Source of the DNA: Variovorax sp. PMC12 | GTDB lineage: Bacteria; Pseudomonadota; Gammaproteobacteria; Burkholderiales; Burkholderiaceae_C | Assembly: GCF_003019815.1 (NCBI RefSeq) | Contig: NZ_CP027773.1 | Span: 376,001-440,000, forward strand | DNA: 64,000 nt | Direction: 5' to 3' | In this document: piece after piece, positions 34,172-44,173 of the stretch | Position numbering within the stretch: the stretch's first letter is position 1 | How the letters are laid out: every line of letters starts with the position of its first letter | Notes under the pieces: generated by a model | Database searches by the model: none | What the model saw: the letters and a program-made list of their open reading frames with translations, nothing else | What the model was told of the DNA's origin: nothing | Program-made: the position numbers and the translations under genes

Positions 34172-35944
34172 ATGGCAAACATCAAAAAGCCCAGTGTGGA
34201 CGCGGTGCTGGTCGGCTTCGGCTGGACCGGCGCAATCATGGGCATGGAGCTCACCGCAGCCGGCCTGAAGGTGCTGGCGCTGGAGCGCGGCGAGAACCGC
34301 GACACGCAGCCCGACTTCGCCTACCCGCGCATCACCGACGAGCTGAGCTACGGCATCCGCGGCAAGCTGTTCCAGAACCTCTCGCGCGAGACCGTGACCA
34401 TCCGCCACACGCCGGCCGACGTGGCGGTGCCGTACCGGCAGCTCGCGTCCTTCCTGCCCGGCGACGGCGTGGGCGGCGCGGGCGTGCACTGGAACGGCCA
34501 CCACTGGCGGCCGCTGCCCAGCGACCTGCGCATCCGCAGCAATTACGAAGAGCGCTACGGCAAGAAATTCATTCCCGAGGGCATGACCATCCAGGACTTC
34601 GGCGTGAGCTATGAAGAACTGGAACCGCACTTCGACCAGTTCGAGAAGATCTGCGGCACCTCCGGCAAGGCCGGCAACATCGGCGGCAAGATCCAGCCCG
34701 GCGGCAACCCCTTCGAAGGCGCGCGCGCCAACGAATTCCCGCTGTCGCCGCTGGCCTCCGTCAACAGCGCCAGGCTGTTCGAGAAAGCCGCGCGCGAGCT
34801 CGGCTACCACCCCTTTCCGCAAGCGGCCGCCAATGCCTCGCGTGCCTACACCAACCCGCACGGCGCGCAGCTCGGGCCGTGCAACTTCTGCGGCTTCTGC
34901 GAGCGCTACGGCTGCTACATGTATTCGAAGGCATCGCCGCAGACCACGCTGCTGCCGGTGCTGATGAAGCGCCCCAACTTCGAGCTGCGCACCCGCTCGC
35001 ACGTGCTGCGCGTGAACATGTCTCCCGACGGCAAGCGCGCCACCGGCGTGACCTACGTCGACGCGCAGGGCAACGAGGTCGAGCAGCCGGCCGACCTGGT
35101 CGTGCTGTGCGCCTACCAGTTCCACAACGTGCGCCTGCTGCTGCTGTCGAACATCGGCAAGAAGTACGACCCCGCCACCGGCGAGGGCGTGGTGGGGCGC
35201 AACTACGCCTACCAGCTCAACGGCGGCGCGAGCCTGTTCTTCGACAAGGACCAGCCGATGAACCCCTTTGTCGGCGCGGGTGCCAGCGGCAGCGTGATCG
35301 ACGACTTCGACGGCGACAACTTCGACCACGGCCCGCTCGGCTTCGTGGGGGGCGCGAGCATCAACTGCATCAACACCGGCGGCCGGCCGATCCAGCAGCT
35401 GAGCCTGCCGCCCGGCGCGCCCAGCTGGGGCGCGGGCTGGAAGAAGGCAGCCAAGGAAAACTACCTCTACCAGGCCAGCGTGGGCAGCCAGGGCTCCGTG
35501 ATGGCCTACCGCGACAACTACCTCGACCTCGACCCGACCTACAAGGACGTGCACGGCCAGCCGCTCTTGCGCATGACCTTCGACTGGAAGGCCAACGACC
35601 TCGCGATGACGCAGTTCATCGGCACCAAGGTCGAGCAGATCGCCAAGGCCATGGGGCCGAAGCAGATGAAGCTGAACTTCCAGAAGGCAGGCGCGCACTA
35701 CGACGTGCGCTACTACCAGTCGACCCACAACACCGGCGGCGCGCCGATGGGCACCGACCCGACGACCAGCGCGGTCAACCGCTTCCTGCAGGTGTGGGAC
35801 GTGCCCAATGTGTTCGTGATGGGCGCCAGCGCCTTTCCGCAGAACTTCGGCTACAACCCGACCGGCATGGTGGGGGCGCTGGCCTACTGGGCTGCCAAGG
35901 CGATCCGCGAGCAGTACCTGAAGAACCCGGGAGCGCTGGCATGA
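34172..35944 (+). CDS. GMC-family flavoprotein dehydrogenase large subunit
   Basis: 590 residues. N-terminal FAD fold: DAVLVGFGWTGAIMGMEL. C-terminal GMC features: STHNTGGAPMGTDP and NFGYNPTGMVGALAYWAAK. A cysteine-rich stretch CNFCGFCERYGC places Cys237, Cys240, Cys243 and Cys248 close together, reminiscent of the iron-sulfur cluster of Burkholderia FAD-glucose dehydrogenase. It oxidises a sugar, sugar acid or alcohol in the periplasm and passes electrons to the three-haem cytochrome encoded next. Its stop overlaps the cytochrome start as ATGA. Substrate undetermined; gluconate, 2-ketogluconate, glucose or sorbitol are candidates. Confidence 0.92.
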   Translation: MANIKKPSVDAVLVGFGWTGAIMGMELTAAGLKVLALERGENRDTQPDFAYPRITDELSYGIRGKLFQNLSRETVTIRHTPADVAVPYRQLASFLPGDGVGGAGVHWNGHHWRPLPSDLRIRSNYEERYGKKFIPEGMTIQDFGVSYEELEPHFDQFEKICGTSGKAGNIGGKIQPGGNPFEGARANEFPLSPLASVNSARLFEKAARELGYHPFPQAAANASRAYTNPHGAQLGPCNFCGFCERYGCYMYSKASPQTTLLPVLMKRPNFELRTRSHVLRVNMSPDGKRATGVTYVDAQGNEVEQPADLVVLCAYQFHNVRLLLLSNIGKKYDPATGEGVVGRNYAYQLNGGASLFFDKDQPMNPFVGAGASGSVIDDFDGDNFDHGPLGFVGGASINCINTGGRPIQQLSLPPGAPSWGAGWKKAAKENYLYQASVGSQGSVMAYRDNYLDLDPTYKDVHGQPLLRMTFDWKANDLAMTQFIGTKVEQIAKAMGPKQMKLNFQKAGAHYDVRYYQSTHNTGGAPMGTDPTTSAVNRFLQVWDVPNVFVMGASAFPQNFGYNPTGMVGALAYWAAKAIREQYLKNPGALA

Positions 35945-37335
35945 ACGCGCGCCGAGTATCTGTCGGCGTGGTGGCGGCCGTGGCCCTGTTGTGCGCCGGG
36001 GCCTGGGCCGTGGCGCAGAAGGCGGAGGCGCCGCCGGTGGCCGGCGTGGCCGCACCGGCAGCTGCCGCGCCCGCATCGTCCGACCCCGTGCTGGAGCGCG
36101 GCCGCTACCTCGCGCGCGCCGGCGATTGCGTGAGCTGCCACACCGCGCCCGGCAAGCCGGCCTTCGGCGGCGGCCTGCCGATGAAGACGCCGTTCGGCAC
36201 CATCGTCTCGACCAACATCACGCCCGACCCCGGGGCCGGCATCGGTGCCTACACCGAGGCCGAGTTCGCCCGCGCGCTGCGCGAAGGCGTCGCCAAGGAC
36301 GGACATCACCTGTACCCGGCCATGCCGTACCCGTCGTTCGCACGCGTGAACGACGAGGACATGCACGCGCTCTTCACCTTCTTCCGCAACGGCGTGCAGC
36401 CCGTGGCGCAGAAGCCGCCGGCCACCGACCTGCCGTGGCCCTTCAGCATGCGCGGGCTCATGGTCGCGTGGAACTGGATCTACCTCGACAAGGGCGTCTA
36501 CCAGCCCGACACCGCGCGCAGCGCCGAATGGAACCGCGGCGCCTACCTGGTGCAGGGCCTGGGCCACTGCGGCGACTGCCACACACCGCGCAGCATGCTG
36601 GGCGGCGTGAAGGCGGCTAGCGACGGCAAGGGCGAGCTGTTCCTGTCCGGCGCGGTCATCGACGGCTGGTATGCGCAGCCGCTGCGCCACACCGGCCGCC
36701 CGACCATGGCGCAATGGCCGGCGCAAGACATCGTGCAATACCTGCAGACCGGCCGCACCAGCCACACGGCGGCGTTCGGCGCCATGGTCGACGTGGTGCA
36801 GAACAGCACGCAGCACCTGTCGACGCAAGACCTGCAGGCGGTGGCCACCTATCTGCAGTCGCTGGGATCGGAAGGCAGTGCGCAGAATGCGCCGTCGCCC
36901 GCGTCCCTGGTGGCGGCGGCTCCCCAGCACCCGACCGCGCTTGCGCTGCGCAACGGCACGGTCGAGGGCAACAGCGGCGCGATGGTCTATCTCAACAACT
37001 GCAATGCCTGCCATCGCTCCGACGGCACCGGCGCGGACAAGACCTTCCCGGCGCTGGCCGGCAACAGCGTGGTGAACGCCAAGGACCCGACTTCGCTGAT
37101 CCGCCTCGTGCTCGCAGGCTCGGCCATGCCCAGCACCGCCCAGGCGCCGTCGCCCATCGCCATGCCCGATTTCGGCTGGCGCCTGAGCGACGCCGACGTG
37201 GCCAGCGTGCTGAGCTTCGCGCGGTCGAGCTGGGGCAACCAGGGCGACGCCGTCACGGCGGCCCAGGTGGCCAAGGTGCGCGATTCGATCAAGCCCGTGG
37301 CTACCGCCACGACGAGCGCGCAGCAGCAGAAGTGA
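35941..37335 (+). CDS. Three-haem cytochrome c subunit of the dehydrogenase complex
   Basis: 464 residues with an N-terminal signal anchor (VVAAVALLCAGAWAVA). Three haem c attachment sites: CVSCH near residue 65, CGDCH near 212 and CNACH near 355, each followed downstream by a Met-containing ligand region (MPYPSFARV, for example). It is the membrane-linked electron acceptor that passes electrons to ubiquinone, as in gluconate and alcohol dehydrogenase complexes. Last gene of the operon, ending 19 bases before the convergent eutC. Confidence 0.94.
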   Translation: MNARRVSVGVVAAVALLCAGAWAVAQKAEAPPVAGVAAPAAAAPASSDPVLERGRYLARAGDCVSCHTAPGKPAFGGGLPMKTPFGTIVSTNITPDPGAGIGAYTEAEFARALREGVAKDGHHLYPAMPYPSFARVNDEDMHALFTFFRNGVQPVAQKPPATDLPWPFSMRGLMVAWNWIYLDKGVYQPDTARSAEWNRGAYLVQGLGHCGDCHTPRSMLGGVKAASDGKGELFLSGAVIDGWYAQPLRHTGRPTMAQWPAQDIVQYLQTGRTSHTAAFGAMVDVVQNSTQHLSTQDLQAVATYLQSLGSEGSAQNAPSPASLVAAAPQHPTALALRNGTVEGNSGAMVYLNNCNACHRSDGTGADKTFPALAGNSVVNAKDPTSLIRLVLAGSAMPSTAQAPSPIAMPDFGWRLSDADVASVLSFARSSWGNQGDAVTAAQVAKVRDSIKPVATATTSAQQQK

Positions 37336-37354
37336 ACGGGCGGGGCGCGCTGGC

Positions 37355-38110
37355 CTACCTGAGCGCAACGAGATCGCTCTCGTCCTTCAGCTCGACGCCC
37401 GTCAGCCCGCGCCGCAACGACTCGCGCATCAGCCATGCGAGCCTGAACGCGGCCGGCTCGTAGGCCAGGCCCTCCGGCCGCACGTTCGAGATGCAGTTGC
37501 GCTCGGCGTCGTGCCGGCCGCGCCGGGGCGAATGGGTCAGGTAGATGCCGAGGCTGTCGGGCGAACTCAGGCCCGGCCTTTCGCCGATCAGCATGACCGA
37601 GAGCGCCGCGCCGAACAGCTCGCCCACTTCATCGGCCAGCGCGACGCGCGCCTGCGTGGCGATCACCACGGGCGAGAAGCGCGTGTGCGGCGGCAGCTGC
37701 GCGCGCAACGCCGCGAGCAGCGGCACCGCATGGCGCGCGACCGCGAGCGAGGAAAGGCCGTCGCCGATCACGATGCAGACATCGCAGCCGTAGCGCCGCT
37801 CGCCGCGCAGGCGCGTGGCGTCGTCCTCGTCGAGCTGGCGGCCCAGGTCGGGGCGGCGCAGGTAGGCGGTGCGGTCCGCCGCGCGGCTGCGCGCGCGGGC
37901 CACTTCCCAGTGCTGGCTGCGCAGCTGGCTGTCGAGCGCGTCGACGTCGAGCGCGGCGTGAATGGCATCGCGCGCCATCGCATGCGCCCAGCCGAAGCGC
38001 AGCGTCTCGTCGGTCGGCATGCCGGCGCCGGCACGGCCCAGGGCCAGCCGCGCGGGCGTGGCGGAGCGCCATTGCGCCCACGGGTTGGGGGTGACAGGCG
38101 AGTCGCTCAT
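37355..38110 (-). CDS. eutC: Ethanolamine ammonia-lyase light chain
   Basis: 251 residues. The adenosylcobalamin-dependent enzyme splits ethanolamine into acetaldehyde and ammonia with EutB. Typical EutC wording is CDVCIVIGDGLSSLAVARHA, LIGERPGLSSPDSLGIYLTH and AERNCISNVRPEGL. The ATG overlaps eutB's stop (ATGA). The acetaldehyde could be oxidised by the NAD-dependent aldehyde dehydrogenase encoded at 47203. Confidence 0.96.
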   Translation of the reverse strand: MSDSPVTPNPWAQWRSATPARLALGRAGAGMPTDETLRFGWAHAMARDAIHAALDVDALDSQLRSQHWEVARARSRAADRTAYLRRPDLGRQLDEDDATRLRGERRYGCDVCIVIGDGLSSLAVARHAVPLLAALRAQLPPHTRFSPVVIATQARVALADEVGELFGAALSVMLIGERPGLSSPDSLGIYLTHSPRRGRHDAERNCISNVRPEGLAYEPAAFRLAWLMRESLRRGLTGVELKDESDLVALR

Positions 38111-39501
38111 CGTGCCAATGCGGCGAGGCCGCTCATGTCGGCCAGCAGCCGGTTGGAGGAGGGCGGCGCGAGCCGGCCGGCGGTATCGGTGATCTGCATG
38201 CGCTGCAGCCAGGCCTCGAACTCGGGTGCGCGCTTCAGGCCCAGCGTCTGGCGCATGAACAGCGCGTCGTGGAAAGAGGTGCTCTGGTAGTTGAGCATCA
38301 CGTCGTCCGCACCCGGGATGCCCATGATGAAGTTGATGCCCGCCGTGCCCAGCAGCACGAGCAGCGTGTCCATGTCGTCCTGGTCGGCCTCGGCGTGGTT
38401 GGTGTAGCAGATGTCGCAGCCGATGGGCAGGCCCAGCAGCTTGCCGCTGAAATGGTCCTCGAGGCCGGCGCGGATGATCTGCTTGCCGTCGTACAGGTAC
38501 TCCGGCCCGATGAAGCCGACGACGGTGTTGATGAGCAGCGGCTTGTAGCGCCGCGCCAGCGCATAGGCGCGCACCTCGCAGGTCTGCTGGTCGACGCCGA
38601 AGTTGGCGTTGGCCGACAGCGCGCTGCCCTGGCCGGTCTCGAAGTACATGACGTTGTCGCCCACGGTGCCGCGCTGGAGCGACAGCGCCGCCGCATGCGC
38701 CTCGTCGAGCAGTTCGGGCGTCACGCCGAAGGAGAGGTTGGCCTTCTCGGTGCCGGCGATCGACTGGAACACCAGGTCGACCGGCGCGCCGGCCTCCGCG
38801 AGCTTGAGGGTGTTGGTCACATGGGTGAGCACGCAGCTCTGCGTGGGGATCTCGAAGCGCTGGATCACCTCGTCGAGCATGCGCAGCAGATCGCCGAGCA
38901 CCGGCATGCTGTCGGATGCGGGGTTGAGCCCGATCACCGCGTCGCCCGCGCCGTAGAGCAGGCCGTCGAGCGTGGAGGCCGCCACGCCGCGCAGGTCGTC
39001 GGTCGGGTGGTTGGGTTGCAGGCGCACCGCCAGGTGGCCGGGCAGGCCGATGGTGTCGCGAAAGCGCGTGACCACGCAGCACTTCCTGGCGACCGACACC
39101 AGGTCCTGGTTGCGCATGAGCTTGGACACGGCCGCCACCATTTCGGGCGTGAGGCCCGGCGCCAGTGCGGTGAGCGTGCCGGTATTGGCCGCGTCGGACA
39201 GCAGCCAGTTGCGGAAGTCGCCCACGGTGAGGTGCGACACCGGCGCGAAGGCGCCCGCGTCATGGCCGTCGATGATGAGGCGCGTGATGTTGTCGCTCTC
39301 GTACGGAATCAGCGCTTCGTTCAGGAACTGCTTCAGCGGCGTGTCGGCCAGCACGTGGCGCGCGGCCATGCGCTGCTGCGCCGTGGCCGCGCCGATGCCC
39401 GCGAGGTAGTCGCCCGAGCGCGCGGGGCTGGCGAAGGCCATGACCTGTTTCAGGTCGTCGAAGCGGAAGACCTGGCCGGCGATGGTGGTGCTGTAGCGCA
39501 T
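38107..39501 (-). CDS. eutB: Ethanolamine ammonia-lyase heavy chain
   Basis: 464 residues, catalytic TIM-barrel subunit. Family wording: LGDLLRMLDEVIQRFEIPTQ, LINTVVGFIGPEYLYDGKQI, GCDICYTNHAEADQDDMDTL and NFIMGIPGADDVMLNYQSTS. The Glu in FIGPEYL and the active-site Gln and Asp are in the expected regions. It works with EutC. No microcompartment shell gene is nearby, so this is the short, non-compartment pathway. It lies 20 bases after the permease gene. Confidence 0.97.
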   Translation of the reverse strand: MRYSTTIAGQVFRFDDLKQVMAFASPARSGDYLAGIGAATAQQRMAARHVLADTPLKQFLNEALIPYESDNITRLIIDGHDAGAFAPVSHLTVGDFRNWLLSDAANTGTLTALAPGLTPEMVAAVSKLMRNQDLVSVARKCCVVTRFRDTIGLPGHLAVRLQPNHPTDDLRGVAASTLDGLLYGAGDAVIGLNPASDSMPVLGDLLRMLDEVIQRFEIPTQSCVLTHVTNTLKLAEAGAPVDLVFQSIAGTEKANLSFGVTPELLDEAHAAALSLQRGTVGDNVMYFETGQGSALSANANFGVDQQTCEVRAYALARRYKPLLINTVVGFIGPEYLYDGKQIIRAGLEDHFSGKLLGLPIGCDICYTNHAEADQDDMDTLLVLLGTAGINFIMGIPGADDVMLNYQSTSFHDALFMRQTLGLKRAPEFEAWLQRMQITDTAGRLAPPSSNRLLADMSGLAALAR

Positions 39502-39521
39502 GGGTCTTGGGTCGGAGGTCG

Positions 39522-40934
39522 TCAGGCGTTGTTGGTCGAGGAAAGCATTTCGTCGGGCGCCGCCGCATCGCGCTGCGCCGAGGTCAGCAGGAAGTAGCCG
39601 TAGGCCGCGGCCATCAGCACGACGAACAGCAGCGTGAGCATGCCGTTGAACCACACCATCGCGCCCAGGCACACCGCGCCGAGCCCGAGCGCGATGGCCG
39701 GGAACACGGGGTAGAACGGCGCGCGGTAGGTGCGCCGCAGGCCGGGCTCGCTGCGGCGCAGCTTGAACAGCGCGGCCATCGAGATCATGTACATCACGAT
39801 GGCGCCGAGCACCGCCATGGTCACGATGTTGGCGGTGAGCGTCTGCCCGCCGAACTGCACCCACTCGTCGCTGAAGATGGCAATGACGCCGATCACGCCG
39901 CCGGCCAGCAGCGCGCGGTGCGGCGTGTCGAAGCGCGGGCTCAGGCCGGCGAAGTAGCGCGGCAGGTAGCCCGCGCGCGCCAGCGCGAAGATCTGGCGCG
40001 AGTAGCCCATGATGATTCCGTGGAACGAAGCGATCAGCCCGAAGAGCCCGATCCACACCAGCATGTGCAGCCAGCCGCTGTTGTCGCCCACCACCGCCTT
40101 CATGGCCTGCGGCAGCGGGTCGTTGATGTTGGCGAGTTTGCGCCAGTCGCCCACGCCGCCCGCGAAGATCATCACGCCGAAGGCCAGCACCACCAGCGTG
40201 ACGATGCCCGTGGTGTAGGCGACGGGAATGGTGCGGTGCGGGTCGCGCGCTTCCTCGGCCGCCATGGCCGCGCCTTCGATGGCCAGGAAGAACCAGATGG
40301 CGAACGGGATCGACGCGAAGATGCCCGAGATGGCCGCGCCGTTCAGCACGCTGCCGCCGGCCCAGCCGTTGGCGGTGAAGTTGGCCAGCGTCCAGCCCGG
40401 CGAGACGACCCCCATGAACACCAGCAGCTCGACGATGGCCAGCACCGTGACGAACAGCTCGAACGCCGCCGCGATGCCCACGCCGATCCAGTTGAGGCCG
40501 ATGAAGATCACGTACGCGCCCAGCGCGAACCACTTCGGGTTGATGCCGGGGAACTGCACGTTGAGGTAGGCGCCGATGGCCAGCGCGATGGCCGGCGGCG
40601 CGAAGACGAATTCGATCAGCGTCGCGAAGCCCGCGACGAAACCGCCGTGCGGCCCGAAGGCGCGCCGTGCATACGCGAAGGGGCCGCCCGCGTGCGGGAT
40701 GGCGGTCGATAGTTCGGTGAAGCTGAAGATGAAAGTGGTGTACATCGTCGCCACCAGCAGCGTGGCGACGAGAAAGCCGAGCGTGCCGGCCGTGTTCCAG
40801 CCGTAGCTCCAACCAAAGTACTCACCGGAGATGACGAGGCCCACCGCAATGCCCCAGAGCTGCAGGGGACCGAGTACCTTCTTGAGATGGCCGGTGCCGG
40901 CGTGCGCTGCCGGCGCGGCTTCGGTGGAGTTCAT
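39522..40934 (-). CDS. eat: Ethanolamine permease (APC family, Eat type)
   Basis: 470 residues, 12 hydrophobic segments. GIAVGLVISGEYFGWSYGWN at the N-terminus and the permease lines up with EutBC downstream. The family imports ethanolamine by proton symport. Transcribed first in the order eat-eutB-eutC, divergent from the FKBP gene with a gap of 133 bases that should hold the promoter. No EutR regulator gene is seen in the window. Confidence 0.9.
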   Translation of the reverse strand: MNSTEAAPAAHAGTGHLKKVLGPLQLWGIAVGLVISGEYFGWSYGWNTAGTLGFLVATLLVATMYTTFIFSFTELSTAIPHAGGPFAYARRAFGPHGGFVAGFATLIEFVFAPPAIALAIGAYLNVQFPGINPKWFALGAYVIFIGLNWIGVGIAAAFELFVTVLAIVELLVFMGVVSPGWTLANFTANGWAGGSVLNGAAISGIFASIPFAIWFFLAIEGAAMAAEEARDPHRTIPVAYTTGIVTLVVLAFGVMIFAGGVGDWRKLANINDPLPQAMKAVVGDNSGWLHMLVWIGLFGLIASFHGIIMGYSRQIFALARAGYLPRYFAGLSPRFDTPHRALLAGGVIGVIAIFSDEWVQFGGQTLTANIVTMAVLGAIVMYMISMAALFKLRRSEPGLRRTYRAPFYPVFPAIALGLGAVCLGAMVWFNGMLTLLFVVLMAAAYGYFLLTSAQRDAAAPDEMLSSTNNA

Positions 40935-41067
40935 GCGGCGTCCTCTCTTCGTGAATGGTGACAGTGCACATTCTGCAAAGCAAGGGCTGTTCCACCGGAT
41001 ACACCGGCTTGCGGGCGCAGCATGCGCGCTGGCCATAATCGGAGTCTTTCAATCCCCGAGGTGTTTC

Positions 41068-41478
41068 GTGAAGTCTCTTTTCTGTGCCGCTCTCGTGTCC
41101 GTCCTTGCCGTTCCCGCCGCGTTCGCGCAGTCCGCGCCCGTGACCACGCCCAGCGGGCTGATCTACCAGTCGCTCAAGGAAGGCACCGGCGCTTCGCCCG
41201 CGGCCACCGACGTGGTCAAGGTGCACTACCGCGGCACCTTCCCCGACACCGGCAAGGAATTCGACAGCTCCTACAAGCGCGGCGAACCTACCGAGTTCCC
41301 GCTCAACGGCGTGATCCCCTGCTGGACCGAAGGCGTGCAGAAGATGAAGCCCGGCGGCAAGGCCAAGCTGACCTGCCCGCCGTCCATCGCCTACGGCGCG
41401 CGCGGCGCCGGCGGCGTGATCCCGCCGAACGCCACGCTCAACTTCGAAGTCGAGCTGGTGTCGGTCAGCAAGCGCTGA
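41068..41478 (+). CDS. Periplasmic FKBP-type peptidyl-prolyl isomerase
   Basis: 136 residues from a GTG, chosen because GAGG sits 6 to 7 bases upstream. Signal peptide SLFCAALVSVLAVPAAFAQ, then one FKBP domain: VKVHYRGTFPDTGKEFDSSY, VIPCWTEGVQKMKPGGKAKL, YGARGAGGVIPPNATLNFEV. It assists folding of exported proteins. Single-domain type, with no dimerisation helices. Ends 25 bases before the convergent SDR gene. Confidence 0.93.
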   Translation: MKSLFCAALVSVLAVPAAFAQSAPVTTPSGLIYQSLKEGTGASPAATDVVKVHYRGTFPDTGKEFDSSYKRGEPTEFPLNGVIPCWTEGVQKMKPGGKAKLTCPPSIAYGARGAGGVIPPNATLNFEVELVSVSKR

Positions 41479-41503
41479 TGCGCTCGCGCCGGGCGCGGGT
41501 CGC

Positions 41504-42256
41504 TCAGATCTGCGCCATGCCGCCGTCGACGAACAGCTCGACGCCGTTCACGAAGCTGGCGTCGTCCGAGGCCAGGAACACCACGGCCTTGGCGATCTCG
41601 TCGGGCGTGCCGACGCGGCCCAGCGGAATGCCCTGGGCCTGCGACTCGACGAAGGCCTGCACCTGTTCCTTGTCGAGCCCCAGCAGGTCGTAGGCCGGCG
41701 TCGGCACCACGCCCGGGCTCACCGCATTCACGCGGATGCCCTTGTCCTTCAGGTCCACCGTCCAGCTGCGCGCGAAGCTGCGCACTGCGGCCTTGGTGGC
41801 GCTGTACACGCTGAAGGCCGGGTTGCCCTTGATGCTGGTGATCGACGCGTTGAGCACGATCGACGCGCCCTTGGGCATCAGCGGCAGCGCCTTCTGCACG
41901 GTGAAGAGCAGGCCGCGCACGTTGGTGTTGAAGATGCTGTCGAAGTGTTCCTCCGTGATCTGGCCCAGCGGCAGCAGGCTTCCGCCGCCCGCGTTGGCGA
42001 AAAGCACGTCGAGCCGGCCTTTTTCCTGCTTGATGGCGGCGTAGAGGCGGTCGAGGTCATCGAGCTTCGACACGTCGCCGAGCACGCCGGTCACGTTGCG
42101 GCCGATGGCCTTGACGGCCGCGTCGAGCTCGGCCTTGCGGCGACCGGTGATGAACACATGCGCGCCTTCGGCCACGAAGCGCTGCGCGGTGGCCAGGCCG
42201 ATGCCGCTGGTGCCGCCGGTGACGAGTGCGATCTTGCCTTCGAGCTTGAGAGTCAT
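41504..42256 (-). CDS. Short-chain dehydrogenase/reductase
   Basis: 250 residues. [18 protein letters not shown] cofactor motif, FANAGGGS, the catalytic serine in [23 protein letters not shown] for the Tyr and Lys, and [20 protein letters not shown] generic SDR close to the 3-oxoacyl-ACP reductase group, but many of these act on other alcohols. No operon partner. The 142-base gap upstream holds nothing I can name. Confidence 0.88.
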   Translation of the reverse strand: MTLKLEGKIALVTGGTSGIGLATAQRFVAEGAHVFITGRRKAELDAAVKAIGRNVTGVLGDVSKLDDLDRLYAAIKQEKGRLDVLFANAGGGSLLPLGQITEEHFDSIFNTNVRGLLFTVQKALPLMPKGASIVLNASITSIKGNPAFSVYSATKAAVRSFARSWTVDLKDKGIRVNAVSPGVVPTPAYDLLGLDKEQVQAFVESQAQGIPLGRVGTPDEIAKAVVFLASDDASFVNGVELFVDGGMAQI

Positions 42257-42398
42257 GATTTCCTTCTTCCTTGGTTCGTGTTGTGGACGCAGGGAAGTTT
42301 GGGCGCGACACCCTCGCGGACCAAGAGGCCTGGCGGGACTTGTTTGTTTCCTTATCGCCAACAATGCCCCGGCAGGTCAGCGCTGCGCCATGCCGCGC

Positions 42399-43997
42399 CT
42401 AGCCGGGCTGGTACTGGTACAGCCAGGTCTCGGTCAGCGTCTGGTCGCCGACCTTCAGGTACATGCGCATGTCGACGGGCTCGTTGCCTTCGGGCGTGTA
42501 GTCGAACTGCGCGCGCCAGTGGCCCGGCACGCCGTTGGGCACGGCCTCGGCGAACACGTAGCTGAACTTGCCGCGCGGCGCCGTCAGCACCACCTCGGGC
42601 TTCACGCCGAAGGGCACGGTGGCCAGCGGCTGGCCGATGAACTCCACCATGAACTTGCGCACGCCCTGCGGGCGCGGCTGTCCCGGCTGGCCGCCGCGTC
42701 CGATGCGCGTGGCCACGCAGTGCGCGAGCGGCGAGGGAAACGGTTCCTGGTCGGTCCAGTGCAGGCGGTACTGCAGGCTGTAGCTCGCGCCCGCCTTGGC
42801 ATCGGCCTTGGGCACCCAGAAGGCGACGATGTTGTCGTGGATCTCGTCGTCGGTCGGTATCTCGATGAGCTGCACCGAACCCTCGCCCCAGTCGCCCAGT
42901 GGCTCGATCCACAGGCTCGGGCGCTTCTCGTAGTTCACGCCGTCTTGGTAGTGGTCGAACACGCGGTCGCGCTGCAGCAGGCCGAAGCCGCGCGGCCTGG
43001 TGTCGGTGAAGGCCGAGGCGCGCGTCTGCGTCGGGTTGTTGAGCGGGCGCCAGATGCGCTCGCCAGCGCCGTTCCAGATCGCGAGGCCGTCGGAGTCGTG
43101 CACTTCGGGACGCCAGTCGATGGCGGTGGGCTTGTTGGTTTCCGAGTACCAGTACATCGAGGTGAGCGGCACCAGGCCCAGGCGGGCCACGTCGCGGCGC
43201 ATGAAGAGGCGCGCGTCGATGTCCATGATGACGGCCTTGGTGCGCTGCATGACGAACTTGAACACGCCGGTGACGCTCGGCCCCTCGAGCAGCGCGTACA
43301 CCGTCATCGATGTGGTGTTGCCGGCGGCCGGCGTCTCGAAATAGAAGCGCGTGAAGTTCGGAAACTCCTCGGGCTTGTCGGGCACCGCCACGTCCAGCGC
43401 GATGCCGCGTGCCGACAGGCCGTACTGGTACAGCTCGCCGATCGCGCGGAAGTACGAAGCGCCGAGGAAGGCGACCCAGTCGTTCTTCTGCCAGTCGAGC
43501 TTGCTCTGGTCGCCCAGGCGGCTTTCCTGCAGCCGGAAGCCCGCGAAGCCCGCGCCGGGCGGCAGCTGGTGCGCGGGGCTGTCGGCCGGCATCGAGAAGT
43601 AGTCGGGGCTGTAGAGCACTTCGCGCGCAAAGGCGTCGCCCCCGGCGTTTTCGAGCACGTGCATGCGCACCGGCGCCTGGAAGAAGCGGCCCAGGTGGAA
43701 GAAGGTGACCGGAAACGCCCCGGGGCCGTCGCGGAACAGGGCGTTGGCGGGGTCGAACTTGATCTTGCCGTGCGCGTCGTAGTCGATGCGGTCGAGCACT
43801 TCGGGGGCCAGCGGCGCGGCGGCCACGTAGGGCTGGCCGGCGAGCGCCTTGGCCTGCGCGACCAGGGCGTCGAACGAGAAGGGGGAGGGCTGGCTCAGTT
43901 GCAGGCCGTTGGCGGCAAGTGCCTCGGTGGGGAGGCCCAGGGCGGCGAGTGCGGCGGCGGCGCCACCGGCGGCAAGGAAGGATCGGCGATCAAGCAT
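42399..43997 (-). CDS. opgD: Glucan biosynthesis protein OpgD, Tat-exported
   Basis: 532 residues. Twin-arginine signal DRRSFLAAGGAAAALAALG at the N-terminus, then the OpgG/OpgD beta-sandwich: NGLQLSQPSPFSFDALVAQA, DYFSMPADSPAHQLPPGAG, TSMYWYSETNKPTAIDWRPE and RGFGLLQRDRVFDHYQDG. It acts in periplasm on osmoregulated periplasmic glucans, controlling backbone structure. The Tat signal separates OpgD from the Sec-exported OpgG. The 176 bases upstream hold no gene. Confidence 0.93.
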   Translation of the reverse strand: MLDRRSFLAAGGAAAALAALGLPTEALAANGLQLSQPSPFSFDALVAQAKALAGQPYVAAAPLAPEVLDRIDYDAHGKIKFDPANALFRDGPGAFPVTFFHLGRFFQAPVRMHVLENAGGDAFAREVLYSPDYFSMPADSPAHQLPPGAGFAGFRLQESRLGDQSKLDWQKNDWVAFLGASYFRAIGELYQYGLSARGIALDVAVPDKPEEFPNFTRFYFETPAAGNTTSMTVYALLEGPSVTGVFKFVMQRTKAVIMDIDARLFMRRDVARLGLVPLTSMYWYSETNKPTAIDWRPEVHDSDGLAIWNGAGERIWRPLNNPTQTRASAFTDTRPRGFGLLQRDRVFDHYQDGVNYEKRPSLWIEPLGDWGEGSVQLIEIPTDDEIHDNIVAFWVPKADAKAGASYSLQYRLHWTDQEPFPSPLAHCVATRIGRGGQPGQPRPQGVRKFMVEFIGQPLATVPFGVKPEVVLTAPRGKFSYVFAEAVPNGVPGHWRAQFDYTPEGNEPVDMRMYLKVGDQTLTETWLYQYQPG

Positions 43998-44173
43998 GTG
44001 GTTCTTGAGGGTTGCGAATCTCTGGGGGAAAAGAAAGGAAAGCGGCGGAAATGAATCGGCCATTTTCCGCGACCGGGAACAACCCCGAGCTTGACCCGGC
44101 ACACGGCCGCCCCGCGTCAGCCATTCCGCGCAAACCGGGCCGGACAAGGCCGGGAATCCGGAAAATTGTGCTT

